The notes under the pieces were generated by a model. That model did not search any database. It was not told the origin of the DNA and saw nothing but the letters and a program-made list of their open reading frames with translations. Shown here one piece after another: positions 24,383 to 32,392 of a DNA stretch of 64,000 nucleotides (within the stretch, counting starts at the first letter, position 1; every line of letters starts with the position of its first letter). Origin of the DNA: Microbacterium gallinarum (lineage in GTDB: Bacteria > Actinomycetota > Actinomycetes > Actinomycetales > Microbacteriaceae). The position numbers and the translations under genes were made by a program. The stretch is taken from contig NZ_JACSPM010000001.1 in the NCBI RefSeq assembly GCF_014837165.1, positions 525,618 to 589,617 of the forward strand, given 5' to 3'.

Positions 24383-24676
24383 TCACGCCTCGACGGGATA
24401 CCCGGCCGCGATCCACTCGTCGGTTCCGCCGTCGACGTTCGTGGCGTCGTAGCCGCGCGCGGCGAGGGCTTCGACCACGCGCCCCGACCGTCCGCCGACC
24501 TTGCAGATGACCGCGAAGGCGCCGTCGGGGAGCTCGTCGAGGTGCTCGCCGATCGTCGACATCGGCAGGTTGACCGCGCCGGGCACCCTCCCCCCTTCGA
24601 ACTCCCACGTCTCGCGCACGTCGATGACGGGCGTGTCGGGGTTCTCGCGAAGCTGGTGGACGGTGATCGACTGCAT
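24383..24676 (-). CDS. Rhodanese-like sulfurtransferase domain protein
   Basis: A single rhodanese domain of 97 residues. VIDVRETWEFEGGRVPGAVNLP and the active-site loop ICKVGGRSG (Cys with the CxxGxR pattern) are intact, so persulfide transfer is possible. I start at the ATG of MQSITVHQL; an upstream ATG at 24715 would add 13 residues. The neighbour is a glutaredoxin, which fits a sulfur/thiol role, though the substrate is not known. Confidence 0.85.
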   Translation of the reverse strand: MQSITVHQLRENPDTPVIDVRETWEFEGGRVPGAVNLPMSTIGEHLDELPDGAFAVICKVGGRSGRVVEALAARGYDATNVDGGTDEWIAAGYPVEA

Positions 24677-24756
24677 GGCGGCCTCTCGGGCTAGCGGGGT
24701 CTCGGGCGCATACACGAAGCGCCCATCCGGAGACAGGCGCTTGGTGTCGATGCCGC

Positions 24757-24855
24757 TTACTTCTTGTTGCGGCGCTGGTGGCGAGTCTTGCGAAGCAGCT
24801 TGCGGTGCTTCTTCTTCGCCATGCGCTTGCGGCGCTTCTTGATGACTGAACCCAC
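24757..24855 (-). CDS. bS22-type small basic ribosomal protein (AURKAIP1/COX24 domain)
   Basis: A 32-residue, extremely basic peptide (VGSVIKKRRKRMAKKKH, then KLLRKTRHQRRNKK). It matches the short protein found on mycobacterial and other actinobacterial ribosomes and called bS22. A GAGG sequence lies 7-8 nt before the GTG start. The excisionase-like HTH gene upstream is the neighbour usually seen in this group. Confidence 0.85.
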   Translation of the reverse strand: MGSVIKKRRKRMAKKKHRKLLRKTRHQRRNKK

Positions 24856-24937
24856 GGAAAACCTCACAATGTCGGGGTCTGGGCGCGACGCGTGCGCGCC
24901 CGGGAACGGGCAGATGCGGAAAATGCCTCGGGACAGT

Positions 24938-25129
24938 CTAGCCGACGTCGGCGATAGGCCGTTGCAGCGCTGCGGTCACCGCCGATTCGGGCACCCGGTA
25001 GCTGCGACCGAAGCGCACCGCAGGCAGCTCGCCCGAGTGGACGAGGCGATAGACCGTCATCTTCGAGACGCGCATGAGCTCGGCGACCTCGGCGACGGTC
25101 AGGAAGCGCACGTCGGGCAGTTCCGGCAT
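24938..25129 (-). CDS. Small excisionase/MerR-type HTH protein
   Basis: A 63-residue winged-HTH protein: FLTVAEVAELMRVSKMTVYRLVHSGELPAVRFGRSYRVPESAV is the full DNA-binding domain, with the SKMTVYRLVHSG recognition helix and FGRSYRVP wing. It is similar to BldC-like regulators and to helix-turn-helix proteins normally placed just before the bS22 gene in actinobacteria. No partner domain is present. It likely binds DNA as a small regulator; targets unknown. Confidence 0.85.
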   Translation of the reverse strand: MPELPDVRFLTVAEVAELMRVSKMTVYRLVHSGELPAVRFGRSYRVPESAVTAALQRPIADVG

Positions 25130-25246
25130 GTCATCCCTTTCCCCAGAGAGTGATCGGGGTTTTCCCCAGTTCTGACCACACTCTAGAGCGCCGGAGGGAC
25201 GCGTGTAAACCTGTGTGACTCGTGGTGATCCTGTGATCTTGCCGGG

Positions 25247-26176
25247 TCATTTCTCGCCGCGCTGCCGGGCGCGACGCTCGCGGGCCTCGCGGGCCGCTTG
25301 CCGTTCCCCCCGGCGGGCGTCGCGCAGCGCCTTCTCCGCCTGCCGCACCGCTTTGCGCGCTTCGCGGAACTTCTTGTCGTCCGCGATGTCGGCATCGTCC
25401 ATCCCGGTCCAGGGCGCGCGTTCGGCGCGACGCCCCTTGTCCACCCCGGCGATGTATGCCGCGACGCCGTCGAGGCTGCGATCGAGGTTGAACGCGAAGG
25501 GATCCGACTCGTCGAGGAAGACCCCGGCGTCGATCGCCGCGCGCAGGTCGGGATACGCCTCGGCGGTGATGAGCCGGCGGTAGAGGGCATCCTCCGTCCG
25601 CGTGATGTCGGCGTCGCTCACGCCGCGTTCGCGCTCTACGCGCGCGTAGCCTGCGAGGACCGTGCCTGTCCATCGAGCATGGCCGGTGACCAGCAGCATC
25701 ACCGACAGGCGCTCCTCATGCGTGAGCGGAGTATCGGCGAGGGCGTGGAGCCCGGCATCCATCCACGCCGCGCTGTTCGGCGTCGTGGGCGAGCCGGTGA
25801 TCGGCACGTCGAGCACCCACGGGTGCTCGAGGTATCGCTGGACCTGCTCGCGATAGAGCACCTGCATCCGGTCCCGCCATGATCCGGCGATGCGGCTCGC
25901 CTCCGACGGCAGCCCGGTCGCCTCCTCCTGCATGAGCAGCACGAGGTCGTCCTTGGCGGTGACGTAGCGGTACAGCGACATCGGCGTGTAGCCCAGACGC
26001 GCGGCGACCGCCGCCATCGACACGGCGGCGAGCCCCTCGGCATCCGCGATCTCGACGGCGGCTTCCACGATGCGCTCGACGCTCATCTCCCGCTTGGGGC
26101 CGCGCTGCGGGTTCGCTGCGACGCCCCAGGCGAGCGCGACTCCGCGCGGAAGCTCAGTCTCAGCGGCATCCGTCAT
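25247..26176 (-). CDS. TetR-family regulator with a TetR_C domain and a charged C-terminal tail
   Basis: A 309-residue protein. VERIVEAAVEIADAEGLAAV and LGYTPMSLYRYVTAKDDLVLLM are the TetR HTH; residues ~100-245 form the ligand-binding helical domain. The last ~50 residues (from DDADIADDKKFREARKAV) are an Arg/Glu/Ala-rich predicted coiled coil ending RQRGEK, unusual for the family. It is divergent from a DrrAB-type exporter and its ATG is 6 nt after TAGACT. A palindrome lies in the shared intergenic region, so it probably represses both genes. Confidence 0.88.
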   Translation of the reverse strand: MTDAAETELPRGVALAWGVAANPQRGPKREMSVERIVEAAVEIADAEGLAAVSMAAVAARLGYTPMSLYRYVTAKDDLVLLMQEEATGLPSEASRIAGSWRDRMQVLYREQVQRYLEHPWVLDVPITGSPTTPNSAAWMDAGLHALADTPLTHEERLSVMLLVTGHARWTGTVLAGYARVERERGVSDADITRTEDALYRRLITAEAYPDLRAAIDAGVFLDESDPFAFNLDRSLDGVAAYIAGVDKGRRAERAPWTGMDDADIADDKKFREARKAVRQAEKALRDARRGERQAAREARERRARQRGEK

Positions 26177-26190
26177 GGCGTCAGTCTAAG

Positions 26191-26230
26191 ACTGTTTATC
26201 ACGTAAACAGTGTGTTAGCGTCATAAACAG
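26191..26230. promoter_or_regulatory. Operator palindrome between the TetR gene and the ABC exporter
   Basis: Perfect 8-bp arms ACTGTTTA and TAAACAGT around five bases occur at 26191-26211, and a third half-site TAAACAG is present at 26224-26230. The AT-rich arms stand out in this GC-rich DNA. The TetR product next to it is the expected ligand. Confidence 0.85.
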
Positions 26231-26259
26231 TTTCGTCCATACACAGTGGAGGTGTCGTC

Positions 26260-27174
26260 ATGACCCCCGAGAACAGCACTCCCGCCATCGACGTCCGCGG
26301 CGTCCGAAAGGCGTTCGGCGCGCAGGTCGTCCTCGATGACCTCGACCTCGTGGTCCGCAGGAGCGAGGTCTTCGCCCTGCTCGGACCCAACGGGGCGGGC
26401 AAGACGACGACGATCAACGTCCTCACCACGCTCACCCGGCCCGACGCGGGTGCGGTGGCAGTCGCCGGCATCGACGTCGTCCGCGACCCCGACGGCGTGA
26501 AGCGACGCATCAGCCTGACCGGCCAGTCCACCGCCGTCGACGACGTGCTCACGGGCATCGAGAACGTCACCATGCTCGGCCGGCTGTCAGGGCTCTCGGC
26601 GCGCGGCGCCCGACGTCGGGCCGCCGAGCTGCTCGAGCGGTTCGACCTCGCCGACGCGGCGACCAAGCGAGTCGGCGCCTACTCCGGCGGCATGCGGCGC
26701 CGACTCGACCTGGCGCTGAGCTTCGTCGTAACCCCCGAGGTGCTCTTCCTCGACGAGCCGACCACGGGGCTCGACACGCGCAGCCGGCGCGAGCTGTGGG
26801 ACGTGATCCGCTCGCTCGCCGACGCGGGCACGACGGTCTTCCTCACCACCCAGTACCTCGAGGAGGCCGACCAGCTCGCCGATCGCATCGCCGTGCTCGA
26901 CGGAGGCCGCATCGTCGCCACCGGCACCGCCGCCCAGCTGAAGGCGCGCGTCGGCGGCGACACCGTCGAACTGCACGACTCCCACGGCGACCTGCTGCGC
27001 GAGGTGCCGACCGACGGCACCGTGTCGGGCCTGCGCCGCGCGCTGGACGTGCTCGATGAAGCCGGCGCCGAGGGCGTCGTGACACTGCGGCGCCCGAGCC
27101 TCGATGACGTGTTCCTCGCCCTCACCTCGCCCGACACCCGCCGCACGGCGGCCGCAGCGAAGGAGATCGCATGA
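26260..27174 (+). CDS. ABC transporter ATP-binding protein, DrrA-type
   Basis: The 304-residue ATPase subunit of a two-gene ABC-2 exporter. Walker A GPNGAGKTTTINV, Q-loop in SLTGQSTAVDD, signature YSGGMRRRLDLAL, Walker B VLFLDEPTTGLD, and an H-loop-like FLTTQYLEEADQL (Gln where His is usual, as in DrrA-type proteins) are visible. The C-terminal ~80 residues are the DrrA-like extension. It overlaps the permease gene by 4 nt and is controlled from the intergenic TetR operator. Confidence 0.92.
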   Translation: MTPENSTPAIDVRGVRKAFGAQVVLDDLDLVVRRSEVFALLGPNGAGKTTTINVLTTLTRPDAGAVAVAGIDVVRDPDGVKRRISLTGQSTAVDDVLTGIENVTMLGRLSGLSARGARRRAAELLERFDLADAATKRVGAYSGGMRRRLDLALSFVVTPEVLFLDEPTTGLDTRSRRELWDVIRSLADAGTTVFLTTQYLEEADQLADRIAVLDGGRIVATGTAAQLKARVGGDTVELHDSHGDLLREVPTDGTVSGLRRALDVLDEAGAEGVVTLRRPSLDDVFLALTSPDTRRTAAAAKEIA

Positions 27175-27977
27175 CCGCCCTGACCCTCTCCCCCGAGGCC
27201 CCCGCCCTGCGGCCGCGCATCGGCGGACTCGTCGCCGAGAGCGTGTTCGTCGGCCGCAGTCTTCGTCACTCTCTGCGCGACGGCGAGTCACTGCTGATGG
27301 CGATCATGCTCCCGGTGCTGCTCATGCTGCTGTTCACCTACGTGTTCGGCGGTGCGATCGACCCCACCGGCGGCTACGTCGACTACGTGGTGCCCGGGAT
27401 CATCCTGCTGTGCGCCGGGTTCGGAGCATCCAGCACCGCTGTCTATGTCGCGAGCGACATGAAAGCGGGCATCATCGACCGGTTCCGCACCATGCCGGTG
27501 CGGGCGAGCGCCGTGCTCACCGGCCACGTCGTGGCGAGCCTGCTGCGCAACCTCGTCGCGACCGGGCTGGTGGTCTGCGTCGCGCTGCTCGTCGGATTCC
27601 GGCCGACCGCCGATGCGTGGGGCTGGGCGGGCGCGCTCGGCATGATCGCGCTGTGGATCCTCGCGATCACCTACCTGTTCGCGGCCCTCGGCCTCGCGTC
27701 GAAGAGCCCCGAAGGCGCCAACGCCTACGGGTTCATCATCCTGTTCCTGCCGTACCTGTCGAGCGCGTTCGTGCCGGTGGACTCGATGCCGCAGTGGCTG
27801 CAGTGGATCGCCGAGAACCAGCCGGTGACGCCGATCATCGAGACCATCCGGGGTCTGCTCATGGGCACGCCGATGAACGGTCAGGCGTGGTGGGGGATCG
27901 GCTGGTGCGTCGCGATCCTCGTCGTGTCGTTCGCGTGGGGCGCGTGGCTGTTCCGCCGCAAGGCCGGGCGCCGCTGA
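27171..27977 (+). CDS. ABC-2-type permease, DrrB-like
   Basis: A 268-residue membrane subunit with six helices. IDRFRTMPVRASAVLTGHVVASLLRN is the cytoplasmic coupling loop of DrrB-like permeases, and VPVDSMPQWLQWIAENQPVTPIIETIRGLL near the C-terminus is the family signature. With the ATPase next to it this forms a drug or lipid exporter. The start overlaps the ATPase stop, giving coupled translation. Confidence 0.92.
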   Translation: MTALTLSPEAPALRPRIGGLVAESVFVGRSLRHSLRDGESLLMAIMLPVLLMLLFTYVFGGAIDPTGGYVDYVVPGIILLCAGFGASSTAVYVASDMKAGIIDRFRTMPVRASAVLTGHVVASLLRNLVATGLVVCVALLVGFRPTADAWGWAGALGMIALWILAITYLFAALGLASKSPEGANAYGFIILFLPYLSSAFVPVDSMPQWLQWIAENQPVTPIIETIRGLLMGTPMNGQAWWGIGWCVAILVVSFAWGAWLFRRKAGRR

Positions 27978-28003
27978 GGCTGGGGGCGCGTCGGGACGTC
28001 GCG

Positions 28004-28408
28004 TCAGCGGCCGGGGAGCTTCTTGAAGGCGTTCTCGATCGCATACTTGGCGGATGCCGCGGCCCGACCCACCACGTCGGCGGCATGGGCCGCCGAGTCG
28101 GGCAGCGTCGAACCGGCGTACTGCGGGGCGTCGTCGTCTCCCAGGAAGGGGAGCAGCCAGTCGTCGACCTCGTCGAGAGGCTCGGCCGACAGGCTGTAGA
28201 ACCGGTGCTGCCCCTCCTCGCGCACCGAGACGAGGTGCGCCTCGCGCAGCACCTTGAGATGCTTCGACACGGTGGGCTGACTCGCCCCGAGTTCATGCAC
28301 GATGTGCGAGACGCTCGTTCCCCGTTCTCCCGCGGCGGCGCGGTCGAGGAGCAGTCGCAGGATGTCGCGACGTGTGCCGTCCGCGATCACGTCGAAGATA
28401 TCCGCCAT
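28004..28408 (-). CDS. ArsR-type winged-helix regulator
   Basis: The 134-residue protein has the ArsR HTH (MADIFDVIADGTRRDILRLLL, then SVSHIVHELGASQPTVSKHLKVLREAHLVSVREEGQHRFYSL). No Cys metal-binding cluster (ELCVCDL-type) is seen, so the effector is unlikely to be a soft metal. The C-terminal ~50 residues are Ala-rich and end FKKLPGR. It is convergent with the ABC permease and lies opposite the Trk operon. TAATCT is 6 nt before the ATG. Confidence 0.83.
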   Translation of the reverse strand: MADIFDVIADGTRRDILRLLLDRAAAGERGTSVSHIVHELGASQPTVSKHLKVLREAHLVSVREEGQHRFYSLSAEPLDEVDDWLLPFLGDDDAPQYAGSTLPDSAAHAADVVGRAAASAKYAIENAFKKLPGR

Positions 28409-28471
28409 GTGCTCAGATTAGTCAAGAGCCCCGCGGAGTACCATGACGGGAGTCTCGGCGAAGGGGGCGAC

Positions 28472-29911
28472 ATGGCGACTGACCCGGCAGGGTCGATCGT
28501 GCGCCGCGTGCCGTCGGCGCTGAAGGCCGCGTGGGACCGCCTGCGCAATCTCACGACTTCGTCGCCGGCGCGCTTCGCCGTCCTCGTCTTCGCCTCGCTC
28601 GTGCTGCTGTTCACGGCGCTGCTGTCGCTTCCTGCGGCGAGCGCCGACGGACGTCGACTGCCCCTCGCCGACGCCCTGTTCACGGCGGTGTCTACGATCT
28701 GCGTGACGGGACTCACGACGGTCGACATCGCCACGACGTTCTCGCCGCTGGGCAAGGTCATCATCTTCATCGGCGTCAACATCGGCGGTATGGGTGTGCT
28801 CACGCTCGCGTCCATCCTCGGGCTGGTGATCTCGAAGCGGCTGGGTCTGCGCGCGAAGCTCATCGCGGCGAGCGACTCGAACCCGCTGCGCTCGCACGGC
28901 GGCCCCGTGAACGAGGGCCAGACCGTGCGGCTCGGCGAGGTCGGCACGCTGCTGCGCACGGTCGCGCTGTCGACCCTCCTCATCGAGGCCCTCGTGGCCA
29001 TCGCCCTCTACCCCTCGCTCGTCTTCGCGGGGATCCGCCCCCTCGAAGCCCTGTGGGAAGCGCCGTTCTATGCGGCGATGGCCTTCACGAACACCGGCTT
29101 CACCCCGAACCCGGGCGGCCTCGTGCCGTTCGCCGACGACTACTTCCTGCTCACGGTGCTCATGGCCGGAGTGTTCCTCGGCAGCATCGGCTTCCCCGTC
29201 ATCTACGCGCTGTGGAAGAACTACTGGCACGTGCGCCGCTGGCCGCTGCACACCAAGCTCACGATCATCACCACGGTGCTGCTGTTCTTCGCGGGGGCGG
29301 CGGCGTTCCTCGCCCTCGAGTACGGCAACCCGAAGACGTTCGGCTCGATGGACGCGTGGGACACGACGTTCCAGGCGTTCTTCCTATCGGCGATGACCCG
29401 CTCGGGCGGGTTCGCCGTCGTCGACATCGGCGACCTCTACGGCTCGTCGCTCATCGTGGGCTGCATGCTGATGTTCGTCGGCGGCGGGTCGGCGTCCACC
29501 GCCGGCGGCATCAAGGTCACCACGCTCGCCGTGCTCGCGCTGGCCGTGTGGTCCGAGGCCAAGGGGCGCCAGTCCGTCGAGGCGTTCGGGCGCCGCATCC
29601 CGAGCGACGTTCAGCGCGTCGCTCTCTCCGTCGTCGCCTGGGGAGCCACGATCGTCGCCCTGTCGACGATCACCATCGCGCAGATCAGCCAGGCTCCGGT
29701 CTCCGACGTGCTCTTCGACGTCATCTCCGGGTTCGCCACCGTCGGCCTGTCGACCGGACTCACCGCCGAGCTCTCCGACCCCGCGGTGTACGTCATGGCT
29801 CTGACGATCTTCATGGGGCGCATTGGTACAGTGACACTCGCCGCGGCGGTGGCCGCGACATCCCGTTCGCAGCTCTACTCGCTGCCGGTGGAAAGGCCGA
29901 TCGTTGGTTGA
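28472..29911 (+). CDS. Potassium uptake membrane subunit (TrkH/KtrB)
   Basis: Ion-conducting subunit of a Trk/Ktr potassium transporter. All four selectivity-filter repeats are visible in the 479-residue protein: STICVTGLTT, AFTNTGFTPN, MTRSGGFAVV and GFATVGLSTG. I start at the ATG at 28472 (MATDPAGSIV) with an AAGGGGG sequence upstream. It overlaps the trkA/ktrA-type gene by 8 nt, which is translated from a TTG inside it, so expression is coupled. Confidence 0.92.
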   Translation: MATDPAGSIVRRVPSALKAAWDRLRNLTTSSPARFAVLVFASLVLLFTALLSLPAASADGRRLPLADALFTAVSTICVTGLTTVDIATTFSPLGKVIIFIGVNIGGMGVLTLASILGLVISKRLGLRAKLIAASDSNPLRSHGGPVNEGQTVRLGEVGTLLRTVALSTLLIEALVAIALYPSLVFAGIRPLEALWEAPFYAAMAFTNTGFTPNPGGLVPFADDYFLLTVLMAGVFLGSIGFPVIYALWKNYWHVRRWPLHTKLTIITTVLLFFAGAAAFLALEYGNPKTFGSMDAWDTTFQAFFLSAMTRSGGFAVVDIGDLYGSSLIVGCMLMFVGGGSASTAGGIKVTTLAVLALAVWSEAKGRQSVEAFGRRIPSDVQRVALSVVAWGATIVALSTITIAQISQAPVSDVLFDVISGFATVGLSTGLTAELSDPAVYVMALTIFMGRIGTVTLAAAVAATSRSQLYSLPVERPIVG

Positions 29912-30575
29912 GCGCATCAGGAGCGACGCACCCGTTCTGGTGATCGGGCTCGGACGATTCGGCGCCGCCTGCGCCGGCGAGCTCGACAGGCTCGACCGCG
30001 AGGTGCTCGCGATCGACGAGAACCTCGAGCTCGTGCAGAAGTGGTCCGAGCGCGTCACTCACACCGTGCAGGCCGACGCGCGCAACATCGACGCGCTCAA
30101 GCAGGTCGGCGCGCAGGACTTCCAGGTGGCTGTGGTCGCCGTCGGCTCGTCGATCGAGGCATCCGTCCTCATCACCGCCAGCCTGGTCGACCTCAAAGTG
30201 CCGCAGATCTGGGCGAAGGCGGTGTCGCAGTCCCACGGCAAGATCCTCGCCCGCGTCGGAGCCAATCACGTGATCTACCCCGAGCGCGAGGCCGGCGAGC
30301 GGGTCGCGCACCTCGTGAGCGGCCGCATGCTCGACTTCATCCGCTTCGACGACGACTTCGTGCTGGCCAAGATGTACCCGCCGAAGTTCATCCGCGGCGT
30401 GGGCCTCAACGAGTCGGGCGTGCGCACCAAGTACAACGTGACGGTCGTCGGTGTGAAGAGCCCCGGCAAGCCGTTCCGGTACGCCGAGGCGAACACCGTG
30501 GTGACCAACCACGACCTCATCATCGTGTCGGGCACCAACTCCGACATCGAGCGCTTCGCCGCCCTCGACCGCTAG
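29904..30575 (+). CDS. Potassium uptake regulatory subunit (TrkA/KtrA)
   Basis: A 223-residue cytosolic RCK protein. PVLVIGLGRFGAACAGELDRLDREVLAID is the NAD-binding Rossmann start with GxGxxG, and the C-terminal domain (~residues 140-220, RTKYNVTVVGVKSPG) is the RCK_C part. It forms a ring gating the TrkH/KtrB pore in response to nucleotides. TTG start within the end of the pore gene. Confidence 0.92.
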   Translation: MVERIRSDAPVLVIGLGRFGAACAGELDRLDREVLAIDENLELVQKWSERVTHTVQADARNIDALKQVGAQDFQVAVVAVGSSIEASVLITASLVDLKVPQIWAKAVSQSHGKILARVGANHVIYPEREAGERVAHLVSGRMLDFIRFDDDFVLAKMYPPKFIRGVGLNESGVRTKYNVTVVGVKSPGKPFRYAEANTVVTNHDLIIVSGTNSDIERFAALDR

Positions 30576-30607
30576 CCGATGTCGCACCCGGGGTGAAGAC
30601 TCGGGTC

Positions 30608-30988
30608 ATGATCGAAAGAGCTGAAGCGGATGCCGCGGCCCGCCGCTGGATCGAGCGATACGTCAAGGCGTGGAACAGCAACGACGAGGCCGACATCCGC
30701 GGCCTGTTCAGCGAGGATGCGCGATATCTCACCGACCCCTGGATCCCGGCCGTCGAGGGCGCCGACGCGATCGTCGCGTCGTGGCTCGAACGGCGCGATG
30801 AACCCGGCACCTTCACGTTCGAGGGCGACGTCGCAGGCGTCGACGGGCACACCTTCTTCTACGAGGCGGTGACCCGCTACGACTCGGGCACGACCTACAG
30901 CAACCTGTGGGTCGTGACGCTCGCCGACGACCTCGAGCGCGCCGAGTCGTTCACGGAGTGGTGGATGGATCAGGCCGACAAGAGCTAG
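30608..30988 (+). CDS. SnoaL/NTF2-like domain protein
   Basis: A 126-residue single-domain protein with the NTF2-like fold: a helical start (AAARRWIERYVKAWNSNDEADIRGLFSEDARYL) followed by beta-strands and an aromatic end (ESFTEWWMDQADKS). The family spans enzymes and binding proteins, so the function is unknown. It is downstream of the potassium genes with a short gap and probably has its own start; AAGACT is located 6 nt upstream. Confidence 0.75.
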   Translation: MIERAEADAAARRWIERYVKAWNSNDEADIRGLFSEDARYLTDPWIPAVEGADAIVASWLERRDEPGTFTFEGDVAGVDGHTFFYEAVTRYDSGTTYSNLWVVTLADDLERAESFTEWWMDQADKS

Positions 30989-31042
30989 GACCGCGCGCCG
31001 GCGGTGTGTCTCGATCCGCGGCTGCGCCGCACTCGACAACCG

Positions 31043-31076
31043 GCTGGCAGGGGGCGCCTACGCGCCCGCTGCCAGC
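31043..31076. terminator. Long hairpin overlapping the proC stop codon
   Basis: 15-bp arms (GCTGGCAGGGGGCGC and GCGCCCGCTGCCAGC) with one mismatch surround a 4-nt loop that contains the proC stop. It lies between two converging genes and may act as a bidirectional terminator, though no T-run follows. Confidence 0.5.
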
Positions 31077-31900
31077 TCCTTCGCGCGGGCGAGCGCGGCG
31101 TCGGTCGCTCGGACGAACACGTCGTCGAGCCGCGCATCGTGCAGCACCGCGACTGCCCGCTCGGTCGTGCCCTTCGGACTCGTCACACGGTGGCGCAGCT
31201 CGGCGGGGTCGTCGCCCGAGGCCTCGAGCAGCGCGGCGGCGCCGATGAACGTCTGCTCGGCCATGAGCCGGGCGTCGGCCTCGGAGAATCCCTTGCCGAT
31301 CGCCGCCTTGGTGAACTCCTCGACGACGAGGAAGAAGTACGCCGGCCCCGAGCCCGAGATGGTGGAGAGAGCGTCGATCTGCGCCTCCGGAACCTCGACG
31401 ACCGTGCCCACCGTCTCGAACAGCCGCCGCACGACCGCCACGGCGCCCGCGTCGGCGTGAGTTCCGGCCGCCAGCCCTGTCACACCACGGCCGACCAGCG
31501 ACGGCGTGTTCGGCATCGATCGGAGCACAGCGACGTCGTCACCGAGCAGCGACTCGAACGTCGCGATCGTGACGCCCGCGGCGAGGCTCACCACGATCGT
31601 CCCCGCGCGCAGGCTCGGCGCGATCTCTCGCAGCAGGTCGGGCACCATGGTGGGCTTGACGCCGATCAGAACGATGTCGGCGGCCGCCGCCGCATCCGTG
31701 TTGCCCGTCGGCTGCGCCTCCAACGCGATGCTCGTCACGCCCGCGAGTCCGTCGAGCTCGGCGGCCTTGGCGACCGAGCGATTGGTCGCGGTGACGCCGC
31801 GCGCCGCGAGTCCCGAGCGCACGAGACCGTGGAGGATCGCACCGCCCATCGAGCCGGCGCCGAGGATCGCGATCGGGGGAAGGGGAGGGGTGTCGGTCAT
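31058..31900 (-). CDS. proC: Pyrroline-5-carboxylate reductase ProC
   Basis: Last enzyme of proline synthesis, reducing pyrroline-5-carboxylate with NAD(P)H. In the 280-residue sequence IAILGAGSMGGAILHGLVRSGL is the Rossmann GxGxMG, and DALSTISGSGPAYFFLVVEEFTKAA is the C-terminal substrate-binding signature; LRHRVTSPKGTTERAVAVL is the conserved late block. ATG at 31900, 6 nt after TAGGAT, leaderless. Confidence 0.95.
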   Translation of the reverse strand: MTDTPPLPPIAILGAGSMGGAILHGLVRSGLAARGVTATNRSVAKAAELDGLAGVTSIALEAQPTGNTDAAAAADIVLIGVKPTMVPDLLREIAPSLRAGTIVVSLAAGVTIATFESLLGDDVAVLRSMPNTPSLVGRGVTGLAAGTHADAGAVAVVRRLFETVGTVVEVPEAQIDALSTISGSGPAYFFLVVEEFTKAAIGKGFSEADARLMAEQTFIGAAALLEASGDDPAELRHRVTSPKGTTERAVAVLHDARLDDVFVRATDAALARAKELAAGA

Positions 31901-31948
31901 GGCGCCATCCTACGAGCGCGCGGTCGGAGCATCCGATCTCATTCACTC

Positions 31949-31980
31949 TTGACTTATATAAGTGATGATGCAAGCATGGT
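31949..31980 (+). promoter_or_regulatory. Promoter with a 12-bp palindrome before the ArsR/SRPBCC operon
   Basis: TTGACT (31949-31954) and the AAGCAT-like -10 near 31973 are separated by about 18 nt. The perfect palindrome ACTTATATAAGT (31952-31963) overlaps the -35, a position suited to repression by the ArsR-type product of the next gene. Confidence 0.55.
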
Positions 31981-31983
31981 GCG

Positions 31984-32391
31984 ATGCACGCACTCGACGT
32001 CCTGGGAGACCCGGTGCGCCGACGCCTGCTCGAACTGCTCGCGGACGGCGAACGCAGCGCGGGCGACCTCGGCGAGATCGTGCAGCTCGAGTTCGGCATA
32101 TCCCAGCCCGCCGTGTCGCAGCACCTCCGCGTGCTGCGCGAGTCGGGTTTCGCGACCGCGCGGCCCGAGGGCACCCGGCGGCTCTACGCGATCGACCCCG
32201 CCCAACTCGAAGCCGCAGACAGCTGGTTCGATCCGTTCCGGCGGATGTGGCAGCCGAAGCTCGACGCGCTCGCCACCGAGCTCGCGCGCGGGCGGCGGGC
32301 GCGACGCCCGGCGGCGCATCCGCCCGACCGCCGCGAGCCGGCCGGCGACGACAGCGACAGCAGCAGCAACGACGATGACGAGGAGAACTGA
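31984..32391 (+). CDS. ArsR-type winged-helix regulator with a charged tail
   Basis: A 135-residue protein whose first ~95 residues are an ArsR HTH (ALDVLGDPVRRRLLELLADGERSAGDLGEI, then ISQPAVSQHLRVLRESGFA). The C-terminal part is rich in Arg, then Asp/Ser (DDSDSSSNDDDEEN), with no obvious metal site. It is the partner of the SRPBCC protein starting 2 nt after its stop; this pairing is typical of AHSA1-type operons. It probably represses its own promoter. Confidence 0.85.
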   Translation: MHALDVLGDPVRRRLLELLADGERSAGDLGEIVQLEFGISQPAVSQHLRVLRESGFATARPEGTRRLYAIDPAQLEAADSWFDPFRRMWQPKLDALATELARGRRARRPAAHPPDRREPAGDDSDSSSNDDDEEN

Positions 32392-32392
32392 C

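Noticed and set aside
28004-28408. Metal-sensing ArsR
   Set aside because: No Cys or His cluster at the usual ELCVCDL or C-terminal sites.
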